Assembly: GCA_955652195.1 (NCBI GenBank) | Contig: CATPBC010000316.1 | Coordinates: 1-8,979, forward strand | Source: an uncultured Xanthobacteraceae bacterium | Lineage (GTDB): Bacteria; Pseudomonadota; Alphaproteobacteria; Rhizobiales; Xanthobacteraceae | Length of the DNA: 8,979 nt | Direction: 5' to 3' | In this document: positions 1 through 6,322 of the stretch, one piece after another | Layout of the letters: every line of letters starts with the position of its first letter | Position numbering within the stretch: position 1 is the stretch's first letter | Notes under the pieces: generated by a model | Database searches by the model: none | Seen by the model: only the letters and a program-made list of their open reading frames with translations | What the model was told of the DNA's origin: nothing | Made by a program: the position numbers and the translations under genes

Positions 1-43
1 GCACCGCGCGGGCGGAGAAGCGATTTTTTTCGCGATCAGCCAT
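1..43 (-). CDS. Possible 5' fragment of a gene leaving the window
   Basis: An ATG on the minus strand at 43-41 opens a frame that runs off the left edge and reads MADREKNRFSARAV. The frame stays open upstream to a stop at 77-79, so an in-frame TTG at 49-47 is an alternative start. No good Shine-Dalgarno is visible before either. The hydrophilic start and its position about 100 bp downstream of the pepF stop, on the same strand, suit a further gene in the same direction. The NRFSARA-like opening faintly recalls ABC1/UbiB-kinase-like proteins of related bacteria, but that is memory applied to 14 residues and should not be used as a function call. Confidence 0.4.
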   Translation of the reverse strand, partial: MADREKNRFSARAV

Positions 44-107
44 GATCAATTGTGTGTCGAGCCGAACATAAGCAGGTTAGGGCGCAATGCCAGGCGCGTC
101 CAATGAC

Positions 108-117
108 TTGACGTCAA
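108..117. other. 10-bp perfect palindrome TTGACGTCAA
   Basis: TTGACGTCAA is perfectly self-complementary. It sits 25 bp beyond the pepF stop codon and about 65 bp upstream of the possible gene start at position 43 (minus strand). It could be an operator half-site pair or a chance palindrome. No T-run follows it, so it is not an intrinsic terminator. Nothing else in 44-142 is recognisable. Confidence 0.35.
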
Positions 118-142
118 CTGATTTACACGGCGTAAGCAGCAG

Positions 143-1978
143 TTATTGCAATGATTCCAGCTCCGAAATCATCCGCCCAATGACAGCCAAGCCGCGCTGC
201 CAAAATGCCGGATCGCGGGCATCAAGCCCGAACGGCGCCAGCAGTTCGGAGTGATGCTTGGTGCCACCCGCTGCGAGCATGGCGAGATAGCGTTCGGCAA
301 AACCTTCCGCGGCGTTCTCGTAGACGGCGTAGAGCGAGTTCACCAGGCAATCGCCGAACGCGTAGGCATAAACGTAAAACGGCGAGTGGATGAAATGCGG
401 GATGTAGCACCAGAACGTCTCGTAACCGGGTTTCAGCTCAATCGCGGGGCCGAGACTTTCCCGCTGCACGTCGAGCCATAGCTCGCCGATCTGCGCTGCG
501 GTCAACTCGCCGTTCTTGCGTTCGCTGTGCACCGCGCGCTCGAATGTATAGAACGCGATCTGCCGCACCACGGTGTTGATCATGTCCTCGACCTTGGCCG
601 CGAGCATCGCTTTGCGTTCTTTCTGATTGCGCGAGTCGGCCAGCAATTTGCGAAACGTGAGCATTTCGCCGAACACGCTCGCAGTTTCCGCAAGCGTCAG
701 CGGCGTCGGCGCCATCAGCGCGCCGTTCGGCGCCGCGAGCACCTGATGCACGCCGTGGCCGAGCTCGTGGGCGAGCGTCATGACGTCGCGCGGTTTACCC
801 TGATAATTCACGAGCACATAGGGATGCGCCGATGGCGTCGTCGGGTGCGAGAACGCGCCCGGCGCCTTGCCTGGACGTACCGGAGCATCGATCCAGCGTT
901 CGGTGAAAAAACGCTCGGCGATCTCCGCCATTTTCGGCGAGAACGCGCCATAGGCGGTCAGCACCGTGTTGCGCGCCTCGGTCCAGCCCACGGTGCGCAT
1001 CGGCACCTGCGGCAGCGGCGCGTTGCGGTCCCAATGCGGCAGCCGCTTTTTGCCAAACCATTTGGCTTTGAGCGCATAATAGCGATGCGACAGCCGCGGA
1101 TAGGCGGCGCGAACCGCCGCGACCAGCGCATCAACCACTTCGCGCTCGACGCGATTCGACAGGTGACGCTCGTCGGCGATATCGACAAAGCCGCGCCAGC
1201 GATCGGAGATTTCCTTGTCCTTGGCGAGCGTATTGGTGATCAGCGCGAACTGCTGGACGTTGTCCTTAAACGTGTGCGCCAGCGCCTGCGCCGCGGCTTT
1301 GCGTCTGGCGCCAGAGCGATCCTGGAGCAAATTAAGCACCGGCTCGATGGCGAGCGATTTTCCTGCGACCTTGAACCGCAAATTCGCGATCACAGCGTCG
1401 AAGTGCCGGTTCCAGGCCGAATAAGCGGTCACCGATTTTTCGTGGAAGAGCTGCTCGACACGATCTTCGAGCTGATAGGGCCGATAGCGCCGCACGTCTT
1501 CGAGCCAGGGCCGGTAATGACCGAGCGCGGGATCGTCCATCGCCTTTTCCAGAATCGCGTCCTCGATCCGGTTCAGTTCAAGCGTGAAGAACAACAGATG
1601 AATTGATGCTGCGGTGAGCCGCTCCTGAACGTCGCCATAAAATTTGGTGCGAGCGGGATCGACCGTGTTGCCGGCATGAACGAGCCCGGCAAATGAGCCG
1701 AGCCGGCCCATCAGGTCGTCGATCGCTTCGTAGCGCCGGACCGCCGCCGCTAGCGCCGGACCGCCGTTGCCCATGGCCGCCAATGCCGCGAGCTTGCCCT
1801 TATAGGCGTCCTCGAAAGCGGCGCATTCGGCGTCGGTGCGCTCCAGGTCGCGCTTGATCGCCGGATCGTCGAGGCCGCAATAAAGATCGTCGAGATTCCA
1901 TTCCGGCAATTGGCGCAGCGCCTTCTGACCGGATCGGATTGCTTGCTTGGCGGCCGATTTATTCGCGACTTTCGTCAT
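143..1978 (-). CDS. pepF: M3-family oligoendopeptidase F (zinc metallopeptidase)
   Basis: A 611-residue cytosolic zinc peptidase that would hydrolyse short peptides, probably in peptide turnover. The zinc site is HELGH at residues 404-408 (two His ligands, catalytic Glu405). The third ligand is most likely Glu431 in LAETASVFGE, at the spacing expected for family M3. The family signature around IPHFIHSPFYVYAYAFG (526-542) supplies the Tyr/His residues that line the active site. No signal peptide is visible. The ATG at 1978 (MTKVANKSAAK...) is chosen because the frame continues upstream to 2305 only by overlapping the CoA transferase gene with low-quality, Arg/Ala/His-rich sequence. About 600 residues is normal for PepF. 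The Shine-Dalgarno is weak (GGCGAAG, about 12 nt upstream). It lies 122 bp behind the CoA transferase on the same strand with no terminator seen between them, so co-transcription is possible. The family call is firm; substrate specificity is unknown. Confidence 0.95.
   Translation of the reverse strand: MTKVANKSAAKQAIRSGQKALRQLPEWNLDDLYCGLDDPAIKRDLERTDAECAAFEDAYKGKLAALAAMGNGGPALAAAVRRYEAIDDLMGRLGSFAGLVHAGNTVDPARTKFYGDVQERLTAASIHLLFFTLELNRIEDAILEKAMDDPALGHYRPWLEDVRRYRPYQLEDRVEQLFHEKSVTAYSAWNRHFDAVIANLRFKVAGKSLAIEPVLNLLQDRSGARRKAAAQALAHTFKDNVQQFALITNTLAKDKEISDRWRGFVDIADERHLSNRVEREVVDALVAAVRAAYPRLSHRYYALKAKWFGKKRLPHWDRNAPLPQVPMRTVGWTEARNTVLTAYGAFSPKMAEIAERFFTERWIDAPVRPGKAPGAFSHPTTPSAHPYVLVNYQGKPRDVMTLAHELGHGVHQVLAAPNGALMAPTPLTLAETASVFGEMLTFRKLLADSRNQKERKAMLAAKVEDMINTVVRQIAFYTFERAVHSERKNGELTAAQIGELWLDVQRESLGPAIELKPGYETFWCYIPHFIHSPFYVYAYAFGDCLVNSLYAVYENAAEGFAERYLAMLAAGGTKHHSELLAPFGLDARDPAFWQRGLAVIGRMISELESLQ
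1731..1770. repeat. Two-copy 20-bp direct repeat inside pepF
   Basis: TAGCGCCGGACCGCCG occurs at 1731-1746 and again at 1751-1766. With the flanking bases this is a 20-bp tandem unit matching at 18 of 20 positions. The period is not a multiple of three, so the two copies are read in different frames. They encode part of the GNGGPALAAAVRRYEA stretch, near residues 70-83. Loss or gain of one unit would shift the pepF frame. Confidence 0.8.
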
Positions 1979-2100
1979 GTGCTGATTTGGACTTCGCCGA
2001 TTTCGAGAATGCTGAGCCAAAACCCTCGCGGTGGTTCCCGCCCATGGTTGATGTGGCGCAGCAGCGTCAGCGGTGCAAGGCCGCTCCGCATGAGAGGATT
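1979..2100 (-). other. Gap between the CoA transferase and pepF
   Basis: This 122-bp spacer lies between two same-strand genes. I see no intrinsic terminator (no stem followed by a T-run on the minus strand), no convincing -35/-10 pair and no small gene. It is compatible with read-through from the CoA transferase into pepF. Confidence 0.5.
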
Positions 2101-3495
2101 TCAACGCGGCCAAGCCGGCGCATGCGTGCCGAGCGGGACTGTTGAGCGGACCCAATGCGGCGGCGTCTCCGACATTTCGGCAGCATGGCGAACCGCGGTG
2201 AGCCGGCCGAAGCCAGAGGGCGTGTCCTGCAAACGATCGCGCACATGGCCAAAAGCGGGATCGTGACATTGCATGCTGTCGATGCGGCCGAGCCCGCGCA
2301 GCCAATAACCGGTCTGCGCCAGCGAGACCCGAATATGCCAGGAGCCGCCTTGTTCGGCGCGCCGCTTGAGCGCCGCCATCACGCCGAAGGCCAGAAGATA
2401 ACCAGCAGCATGGTCGAGCGCTTGCGCCGGCAAAGGTCGCGGTTTGGTGGATCCGAACGCCTCCGCTTCCGCGAGATTCAATCCACTCGCGGTTTGCACC
2501 AGCGAATCAAAGCCGCGGCGCGAGGCCCAGGGCCCGTCGTGTCCGTAAGCGGACAACGAGGCATAGACGATTCCTGGCCGCAGGCGGGCGACCTCCTGCG
2601 CGCCGAATCCGTGTGCGCCGACCGCGCCGGGACGATAGCCCTGAACGAAGACATCGGCCTCGCGCACCAAATCCGCGAGCATTTTACGGCCGTCGGGCTG
2701 ACGCAGATCGATGTGCGCCGACAGTTTTCCGCGGCCGGTATCGATCACGAGCGGCAGCATCGAAGGAAGATGCGCGGCAGTGACCAGCAATACCTCGGCG
2801 CCGTGCACGGCAAGTGTCCGTCCGCATACCGGACCGGCAATGATGCGGGTCAGGTCGAGGACCTTGATGCCGGACAGCGGCCGTTCCGCCGGCGCGAGCT
2901 TTTGCGCGGGCGCGTCGCCGATCTTCTCGATGCTCAACAGCGGCAAGTTCGCGATGGCGCGGCCTTGCGGATGCGCATCCCATTCGGCGAATGAGCGGCA
3001 GGCGGTGACCACAAGCCCGGCTTCGGCCGCCGCTGTTTCCAACGCCTCCGCCTCCCAGCGCGCTAGCGCGCGTTGCACCGCTGCTTTGTCGTGATCGCAG
3101 CCGAGGAGCTGCAGCAATCCTTGGCGATGATGCGGCAAATTAGTGTGGAGCCGCGCCCAGCGGCCGTCGCCGCAACGGTACAGCCCGGCAATATGATCGT
3201 GATGATCGGCAGGCTCTTTTCCATCGACGCGCAGGTAGCGTTCGCTGCGGAATTCGACCGCCGCATCACGCATCTCGACGCTCACGCGCTGCCGGCGCCC
3301 GCTGCGCAGCCGCCACAGTTCGGCGGCGGCAAGCGCGGCGGCGCCGATTGTGGCCTGCGCCGCCGTACCGACTGCGAATGAAGACGGCAGTACCGGCTCG
3401 GTGCCGGTGAAGACAACGTCATCCAATACATCATCGTCAAGGCCGGCGTCGCCCCAGAGTTCGATGAGTACATCCGCGGGATCGAGAGCGGGCAT
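2101..3495 (-). CDS. Family III CoA transferase (CaiB/BaiF type), halves in permuted order
   Basis: A 464-residue protein of the family that moves CoA between carboxylic acids (formyl-CoA transferase, CaiB, alpha-methylacyl-CoA racemase). The typical N-terminal core begins only at residue 207 (LSGIKVLDLTRIIAGP, 207-222). It continues through VFVQGYRPG (282-290), YASLSAYGHDGPW (311-323) and PLPAQALDHAAGY, where Asp361 is the likely nucleophile. Residues about 40-200 look instead like the later part of such an enzyme: an SGRRQRVSVEMRDA-like strand, YRCGDGRWARLHTN (106-119), and FAEWDAHPQG (169-178) leading straight into the core. The order therefore appears reversed relative to the roughly 400-residue family norm. 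The ATG at 3495 is preferred over an in-frame TTG at 3528 because AGGGG lies 6 nt before it. Substrate is unknown; no neighbouring gene suggests a pathway. Confidence 0.88.
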   Translation of the reverse strand: MPALDPADVLIELWGDAGLDDDVLDDVVFTGTEPVLPSSFAVGTAAQATIGAAALAAAELWRLRSGRRQRVSVEMRDAAVEFRSERYLRVDGKEPADHHDHIAGLYRCGDGRWARLHTNLPHHRQGLLQLLGCDHDKAAVQRALARWEAEALETAAAEAGLVVTACRSFAEWDAHPQGRAIANLPLLSIEKIGDAPAQKLAPAERPLSGIKVLDLTRIIAGPVCGRTLAVHGAEVLLVTAAHLPSMLPLVIDTGRGKLSAHIDLRQPDGRKMLADLVREADVFVQGYRPGAVGAHGFGAQEVARLRPGIVYASLSAYGHDGPWASRRGFDSLVQTASGLNLAEAEAFGSTKPRPLPAQALDHAAGYLLAFGVMAALKRRAEQGGSWHIRVSLAQTGYWLRGLGRIDSMQCHDPAFGHVRDRLQDTPSGFGRLTAVRHAAEMSETPPHWVRSTVPLGTHAPAWPR

Positions 3496-3501
3496 GGCAA
3501 G

Positions 3502-3506
3502 CCCCT
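3502..3506 (-). promoter_or_regulatory. Ribosome binding site deciding the CoA transferase start
   Basis: AGGGG on the minus strand, 6 nt before the ATG at 3495. The longer reading from TTG at 3528 has no purine-rich sequence ahead of it, so this site settles the start. Confidence 0.65.
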
Positions 3507-3866
3507 GCGGCGCAAAACGGCCGATCAACGCACTGATTCGATAATAATGGCGGCGGGAGAATTTTTCTTGGCCGTCTTCGTCGGCCGTTCTGGTGCGTGG
3601 GCGGCTTACAAAACCGTACCTGGCCGAATTTCCTTTGCCAGCGGACGCCCTAATTACTGAGGGCGGTGAACGAGTTAGCTAAGCCGTGGCCGCGCTGCGA
3701 CAGGCGGCAAAATTCGTCTCGTTCGCGGCAATGTTAGCGGCCGCCGTAGGACAAAAACCGGCGGCTCGCGTAAAGTGCCGCGCCGCGGCGGGTCCGCCAG
3801 CGGCTTCTGCCATAAATTGAGGCCAATCCTCGTCAAGGAATGGCGCTTCGCTCCGCGCAGGCTGGG

Positions 3867-3872
3867 AAGGAG
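3867..3872 (+). promoter_or_regulatory. Strong ribosome binding site of the L,D-transpeptidase
   Basis: AAGGAG, inside GGGAAGGAG, lies 8 nt before the ATG at 3881. It is the strongest Shine-Dalgarno in the window and fixes that start, which also gives a proper signal peptide. Confidence 0.85.
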
Positions 3873-3880
3873 AATTCGTA

Positions 3881-6112
3881 ATGTCGGGATTCGATCGGTT
3901 ATTCGCCTCGACCGCCATTGCTCTCCTGCTCGCTCTTTCCGCCAGTGGAACGTTCGCGGCTTCGGACAGCGCTTCCGGCAGCGACGCCGCGGCATCGCCG
4001 GCTCAGGATTCGCAAGCCGACAAGGCGGCGCAGCCTGCAGCCGCCGGATCCGCACAGAATGCGCCAACCACCGATGCCAAACCGCCGGCTGCACCGAGCA
4101 ATGCGACGACGCCGGCTGCCGCGACGCCATCAGTTGCCGGCGAGGCCAAACCCGATGCAACGCCTGGCGCCGCCACTGCTTCGCCGAACGAGCCCGCACC
4201 GGCTAAATCGGCGGCTGAGGCCAAGCCCGCCGAGAAGCCTGCCGATAACGCCACCGAGAGGCCTGCCGATAACGCCGCCGACAAGCCGACCGATAAGCCG
4301 GCTACGACCGCAACCGCGCCCGCCACCGCCAGTCCCGAAGGGGCAGCGCCCGCCACGGCAGTTGCCGCCGGCCCGGACGCCGCCATCACCGAACAGCTGC
4401 GCGAACTTGCCAATGGCAAGTTCGATCGCGTCCTCGGCAGCAAGAAGGATCGCACGCAGATCGACACATTCTATTCCGGCCGCAATTACGCGCCGTTGTG
4501 GATCAGCGACGGCAAGATCAATGCGCGCGCCACGGCGGCGATCGATTATCTTCATCATGTCGATGGCGACGGGCTTGATCCGGCCGATTATCCGGTGCCG
4601 AGCTTCGCGGCGCTCAGCGCGCCGGCTGATCTGGCCGATGCGGAAATCAAGCTGACCAGTGCGGTCGTCACTTACGCCCATCACGCCAGTGTCGGACGCG
4701 TGCATTGGTCGCGCGTCAGCGCGGACATCGAATTTTCTACGCCGGCGGCCGAGCCAAGCGACGTTCTTGCCGCCGTTGCCGGCGCCAGCGACGTGGCCGC
4801 CACACTCGATTCCTACGAGCCGCAAAATTCCGGTTATCGTGCGCTCAAGACCACGCTGGCCGACATCCGCACCGGCAAGATCGATAAGGAGAAAGCGCCG
4901 ATCGGCAAAGGCGCCGTACTGAAGATCGGCATGGAGGACGACCGGGTGCCGGCGCTGCGCGAACGCCTTCATGTTTCCGGCGCCAGCGGCGCCACCTACG
5001 ACAAGCCGCTTGCTGAAGCAGTCAAGAAATTCCAACAGGAGCACGATCTTGCCGCCACCGGCACGCTCACCGCCGCGACCGTCGAAGCGCTCAACGGTCG
5101 ACAGCCCGATCGCGTGACCGACATCATCCTCGCCAATATGGAACGCTGGCGCTGGATGCCGCACCGGCTTCCCGACACTTATGTGATCGTCAATCTGCCG
5201 GACTTCACGCTGCGCGTGATGCACGGCGGCAAGCAGGCCTGGATGACCCGAATCGTGATCGGGAAGCCGGAGATGCCGACGCCGATTATGACGGCGGAAA
5301 TGAAGTACATCACCGTCAACCCGACCTGGAACGTGCCGCCCTCGATCGTCAATCACGAATATCTGCCGGCGCTGGCGCAGGATCCGACGGTGCTCGAGCG
5401 CATGGGTTTGCGAGTCGACCGCAACGCCGATGGCAGCATTCACATCTACCAGCCGCCCGGCGAGAAAAACGCGCTGGGCCGGATTCGTTTCAATTTCCCG
5501 AACAAGTTCCTGGTGTACCAACACGACACGCCGGACAAAAACCTGTTTGCCTATGACAAACGGGCGTTCAGTCACGGCTGCATGCGCGTGCAGGACCCGG
5601 TGCACTATGCCGAGGTGCTGTTGTCGCTGGTCCGCCCCAGCGATCGCTATACCGAGGATCGCATTCGGAAAATGTTCGGTACTAGCGAGACCGACATCCA
5701 ATTTCCAACTTTCATTCCGGTCAATCTGACCTATCAGACTGCTTTCGTTGACGACGCCGGCAAACTTGAAATTCGCGACGATATTTATGGCCGCGACCGG
5801 GCACTGCTTGCCGTCCTCAAAGGCACCGACCGCAAGGTCGCGGATATCCCCGTCGAGCACAAAATCGACATTTCACACCGCGAGGTGTTGGCGATTCCCG
5901 ACGAGCCGTCCTGGTTCGGCGGCCGAACCGCATACGGCGGCGGGCGCGGCTACTATCCGAATGGGGGCGGGTATTACGGTGGCGACAATTTCTTCTCACG
6001 CCTGTTCGGCGGCTTTGGCGGCGCTCAACCAGTCCCGCCAGCGCCGCTGCCCCACCGCGGCACGGCCCGCACCAAGAAACTCACCCATTCAGGGCAAACC
6101 GTGGAGCGCTAA
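3881..6112 (+). CDS. Secreted L,D-transpeptidase (YcbB/LdtD-like, YkuD domain)
   Basis: A 743-residue periplasmic enzyme that would form 3-3 cross-links in peptidoglycan or attach proteins to it. Order of parts: signal peptide, residues 1-26 (hydrophobic core TAIALLLALSASG, likely cleavage after TFA); Ala/Pro/Lys/Asp-rich, probably disordered segment, about 27-167; the scaffold domain of large L,D-transpeptidases from 168 (FYSGRNYAPLWI, then YLHHVDGDGLDPADY); peptidoglycan-binding repeat, about 346-405; and a YkuD catalytic domain, about 434-585. The catalytic motif is SHGCMRV at 564-570, with nucleophile Cys567. The tail (680-743) is rich in Gly, Tyr and Phe and then in Pro. E. coli LdtD is about 615 residues; the extra length is the Ala/Pro segment and the tail. 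A terminator follows the gene, so it is probably transcribed alone. The family call is firm; whether it cross-links wall stems or anchors outer-membrane proteins cannot be told from sequence. Confidence 0.95.
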   Translation: MSGFDRLFASTAIALLLALSASGTFAASDSASGSDAAASPAQDSQADKAAQPAAAGSAQNAPTTDAKPPAAPSNATTPAAATPSVAGEAKPDATPGAATASPNEPAPAKSAAEAKPAEKPADNATERPADNAADKPTDKPATTATAPATASPEGAAPATAVAAGPDAAITEQLRELANGKFDRVLGSKKDRTQIDTFYSGRNYAPLWISDGKINARATAAIDYLHHVDGDGLDPADYPVPSFAALSAPADLADAEIKLTSAVVTYAHHASVGRVHWSRVSADIEFSTPAAEPSDVLAAVAGASDVAATLDSYEPQNSGYRALKTTLADIRTGKIDKEKAPIGKGAVLKIGMEDDRVPALRERLHVSGASGATYDKPLAEAVKKFQQEHDLAATGTLTAATVEALNGRQPDRVTDIILANMERWRWMPHRLPDTYVIVNLPDFTLRVMHGGKQAWMTRIVIGKPEMPTPIMTAEMKYITVNPTWNVPPSIVNHEYLPALAQDPTVLERMGLRVDRNADGSIHIYQPPGEKNALGRIRFNFPNKFLVYQHDTPDKNLFAYDKRAFSHGCMRVQDPVHYAEVLLSLVRPSDRYTEDRIRKMFGTSETDIQFPTFIPVNLTYQTAFVDDAGKLEIRDDIYGRDRALLAVLKGTDRKVADIPVEHKIDISHREVLAIPDEPSWFGGRTAYGGGRGYYPNGGGYYGGDNFFSRLFGGFGGAQPVPPAPLPHRGTARTKKLTHSGQTVER
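4234..4305 (+). repeat. Degenerate 24-bp tandem repeat in the L,D-transpeptidase linker
   Basis: Three units of eight residues: KPADNATE (4234-4257), RPADNAAD (4258-4281) and a diverged KPTDKPAT (4282-4305). The first two share a 16-base run, GCCTGCCGATAACGCC, in register. The period is a multiple of three, so copy-number change would lengthen or shorten the disordered linker without breaking the frame. Confidence 0.75.
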
Positions 6113-6322
6113 TCGGGGGGAGCTCTGCGGTATTACCCCTATTTACCCCCAAATCACGCTATTCCCCGGGCCGCCGGGCTTGCGGCGGCCATTTTTTGCC
6201 ACACTGGGCCTTTAGCCCTATTCCCGGTGTTCGGGGGTGGGGTGCGACCGTTCGCGTTGACCCTTCCCAAATTAATGATGCGTTAGCGTTACCGGCGCGG
6301 TGGAAGCTGCGGCGGATCGCGA
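6113..6322 (+). other. Intergenic region between the two cell-wall genes
   Basis: This 210-bp region holds a terminator (6169-6197) and then about 125 bp that should contain the promoter of the DUF882 gene. TTGACC at 6257-6262 resembles an alphaproteobacterial -35 box, but I find no acceptable -10 box 16-18 nt downstream. A G6 run (6115-6120) with C-runs near 6136 and 6146 could form an alternative fold just after the transpeptidase stop. Confidence 0.45.
6169..6197 (+). terminator. Intrinsic terminator after the L,D-transpeptidase gene
   Basis: An 8-bp perfect GC stem, GGCCGCCG (6169-6176) with CGGCGGCC (6183-6190), closes a 6-nt loop GGCTTG. It is followed by A and then six T (6192-6197). 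This is the classic plus-strand layout, 57 bp after the stop codon, and it implies that the downstream DUF882 gene has its own promoter. Confidence 0.85.

Larger units (their letters stand above)
3496..3880. other. Divergent intergenic region
   Basis: This 385-bp region separates the start of the CoA transferase (leftward) from the start of the L,D-transpeptidase (rightward), so it must hold both promoters. On the minus strand TATTAT (3546-3541) matches the -10 consensus at five of six positions and would start transcription about 40 nt before the ATG, but no matching -35 is present 16-18 nt upstream. A small hairpin, GGCCG (3570-3574) with CGGCC (3582-3586) and a 7-nt loop, has no T-run on its 3' side and is not a terminator. 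An 8-bp palindrome TTAGCTAA lies at 3675-3682. I see no convincing coding sequence here. Confidence 0.5.

Noticed and set aside
527..1606. A 359-codon plus-strand open frame opposite pepF
   Set aside because: Arg/His-rich composition, no motifs, fully inside a clear M3 peptidase gene.
1979..2305. A longer pepF reading starting at 2305
   Set aside because: It would overlap the CoA transferase gene by about 200 bp and add 109 Arg/Ala/His-rich residues not expected in PepF. The ATG at 1978 gives the normal family length.
2155..2994. A 279-codon plus-strand open frame opposite the CoA transferase
   Set aside because: Arg-rich composition without domain features; the minus-strand reading carries the CoA transferase motifs.
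3496..3528. A longer CoA transferase reading starting at TTG 3528
   Set aside because: No Shine-Dalgarno precedes it, whereas AGGGG sits 6 nt before the ATG at 3495.
3570..3586. Hairpin GGCCG/CGGCC as a terminator
   Set aside because: The stem is only 5 bp. The T-run is on its 5' side on the plus strand, and A residues follow it on the minus strand, so it does not fit a terminator on either strand.
4130..5860. A 576-codon open frame on the minus strand, antisense to the L,D-transpeptidase
   Set aside because: It is rich in His, Arg, Gly and Val with no recognisable motif, and it lies opposite a gene with a signal peptide, a strong ribosome binding site and catalytic residues. Long antisense frames are expected in GC-rich genes with third-position bias.
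6257..6290. TTGACC as a sigma-70-type promoter for the DUF882 gene
   Set aside because: The -35 box is good, but nothing at 16-18 nt spacing resembles a -10 box. It is kept only as a note in the intergenic entry.
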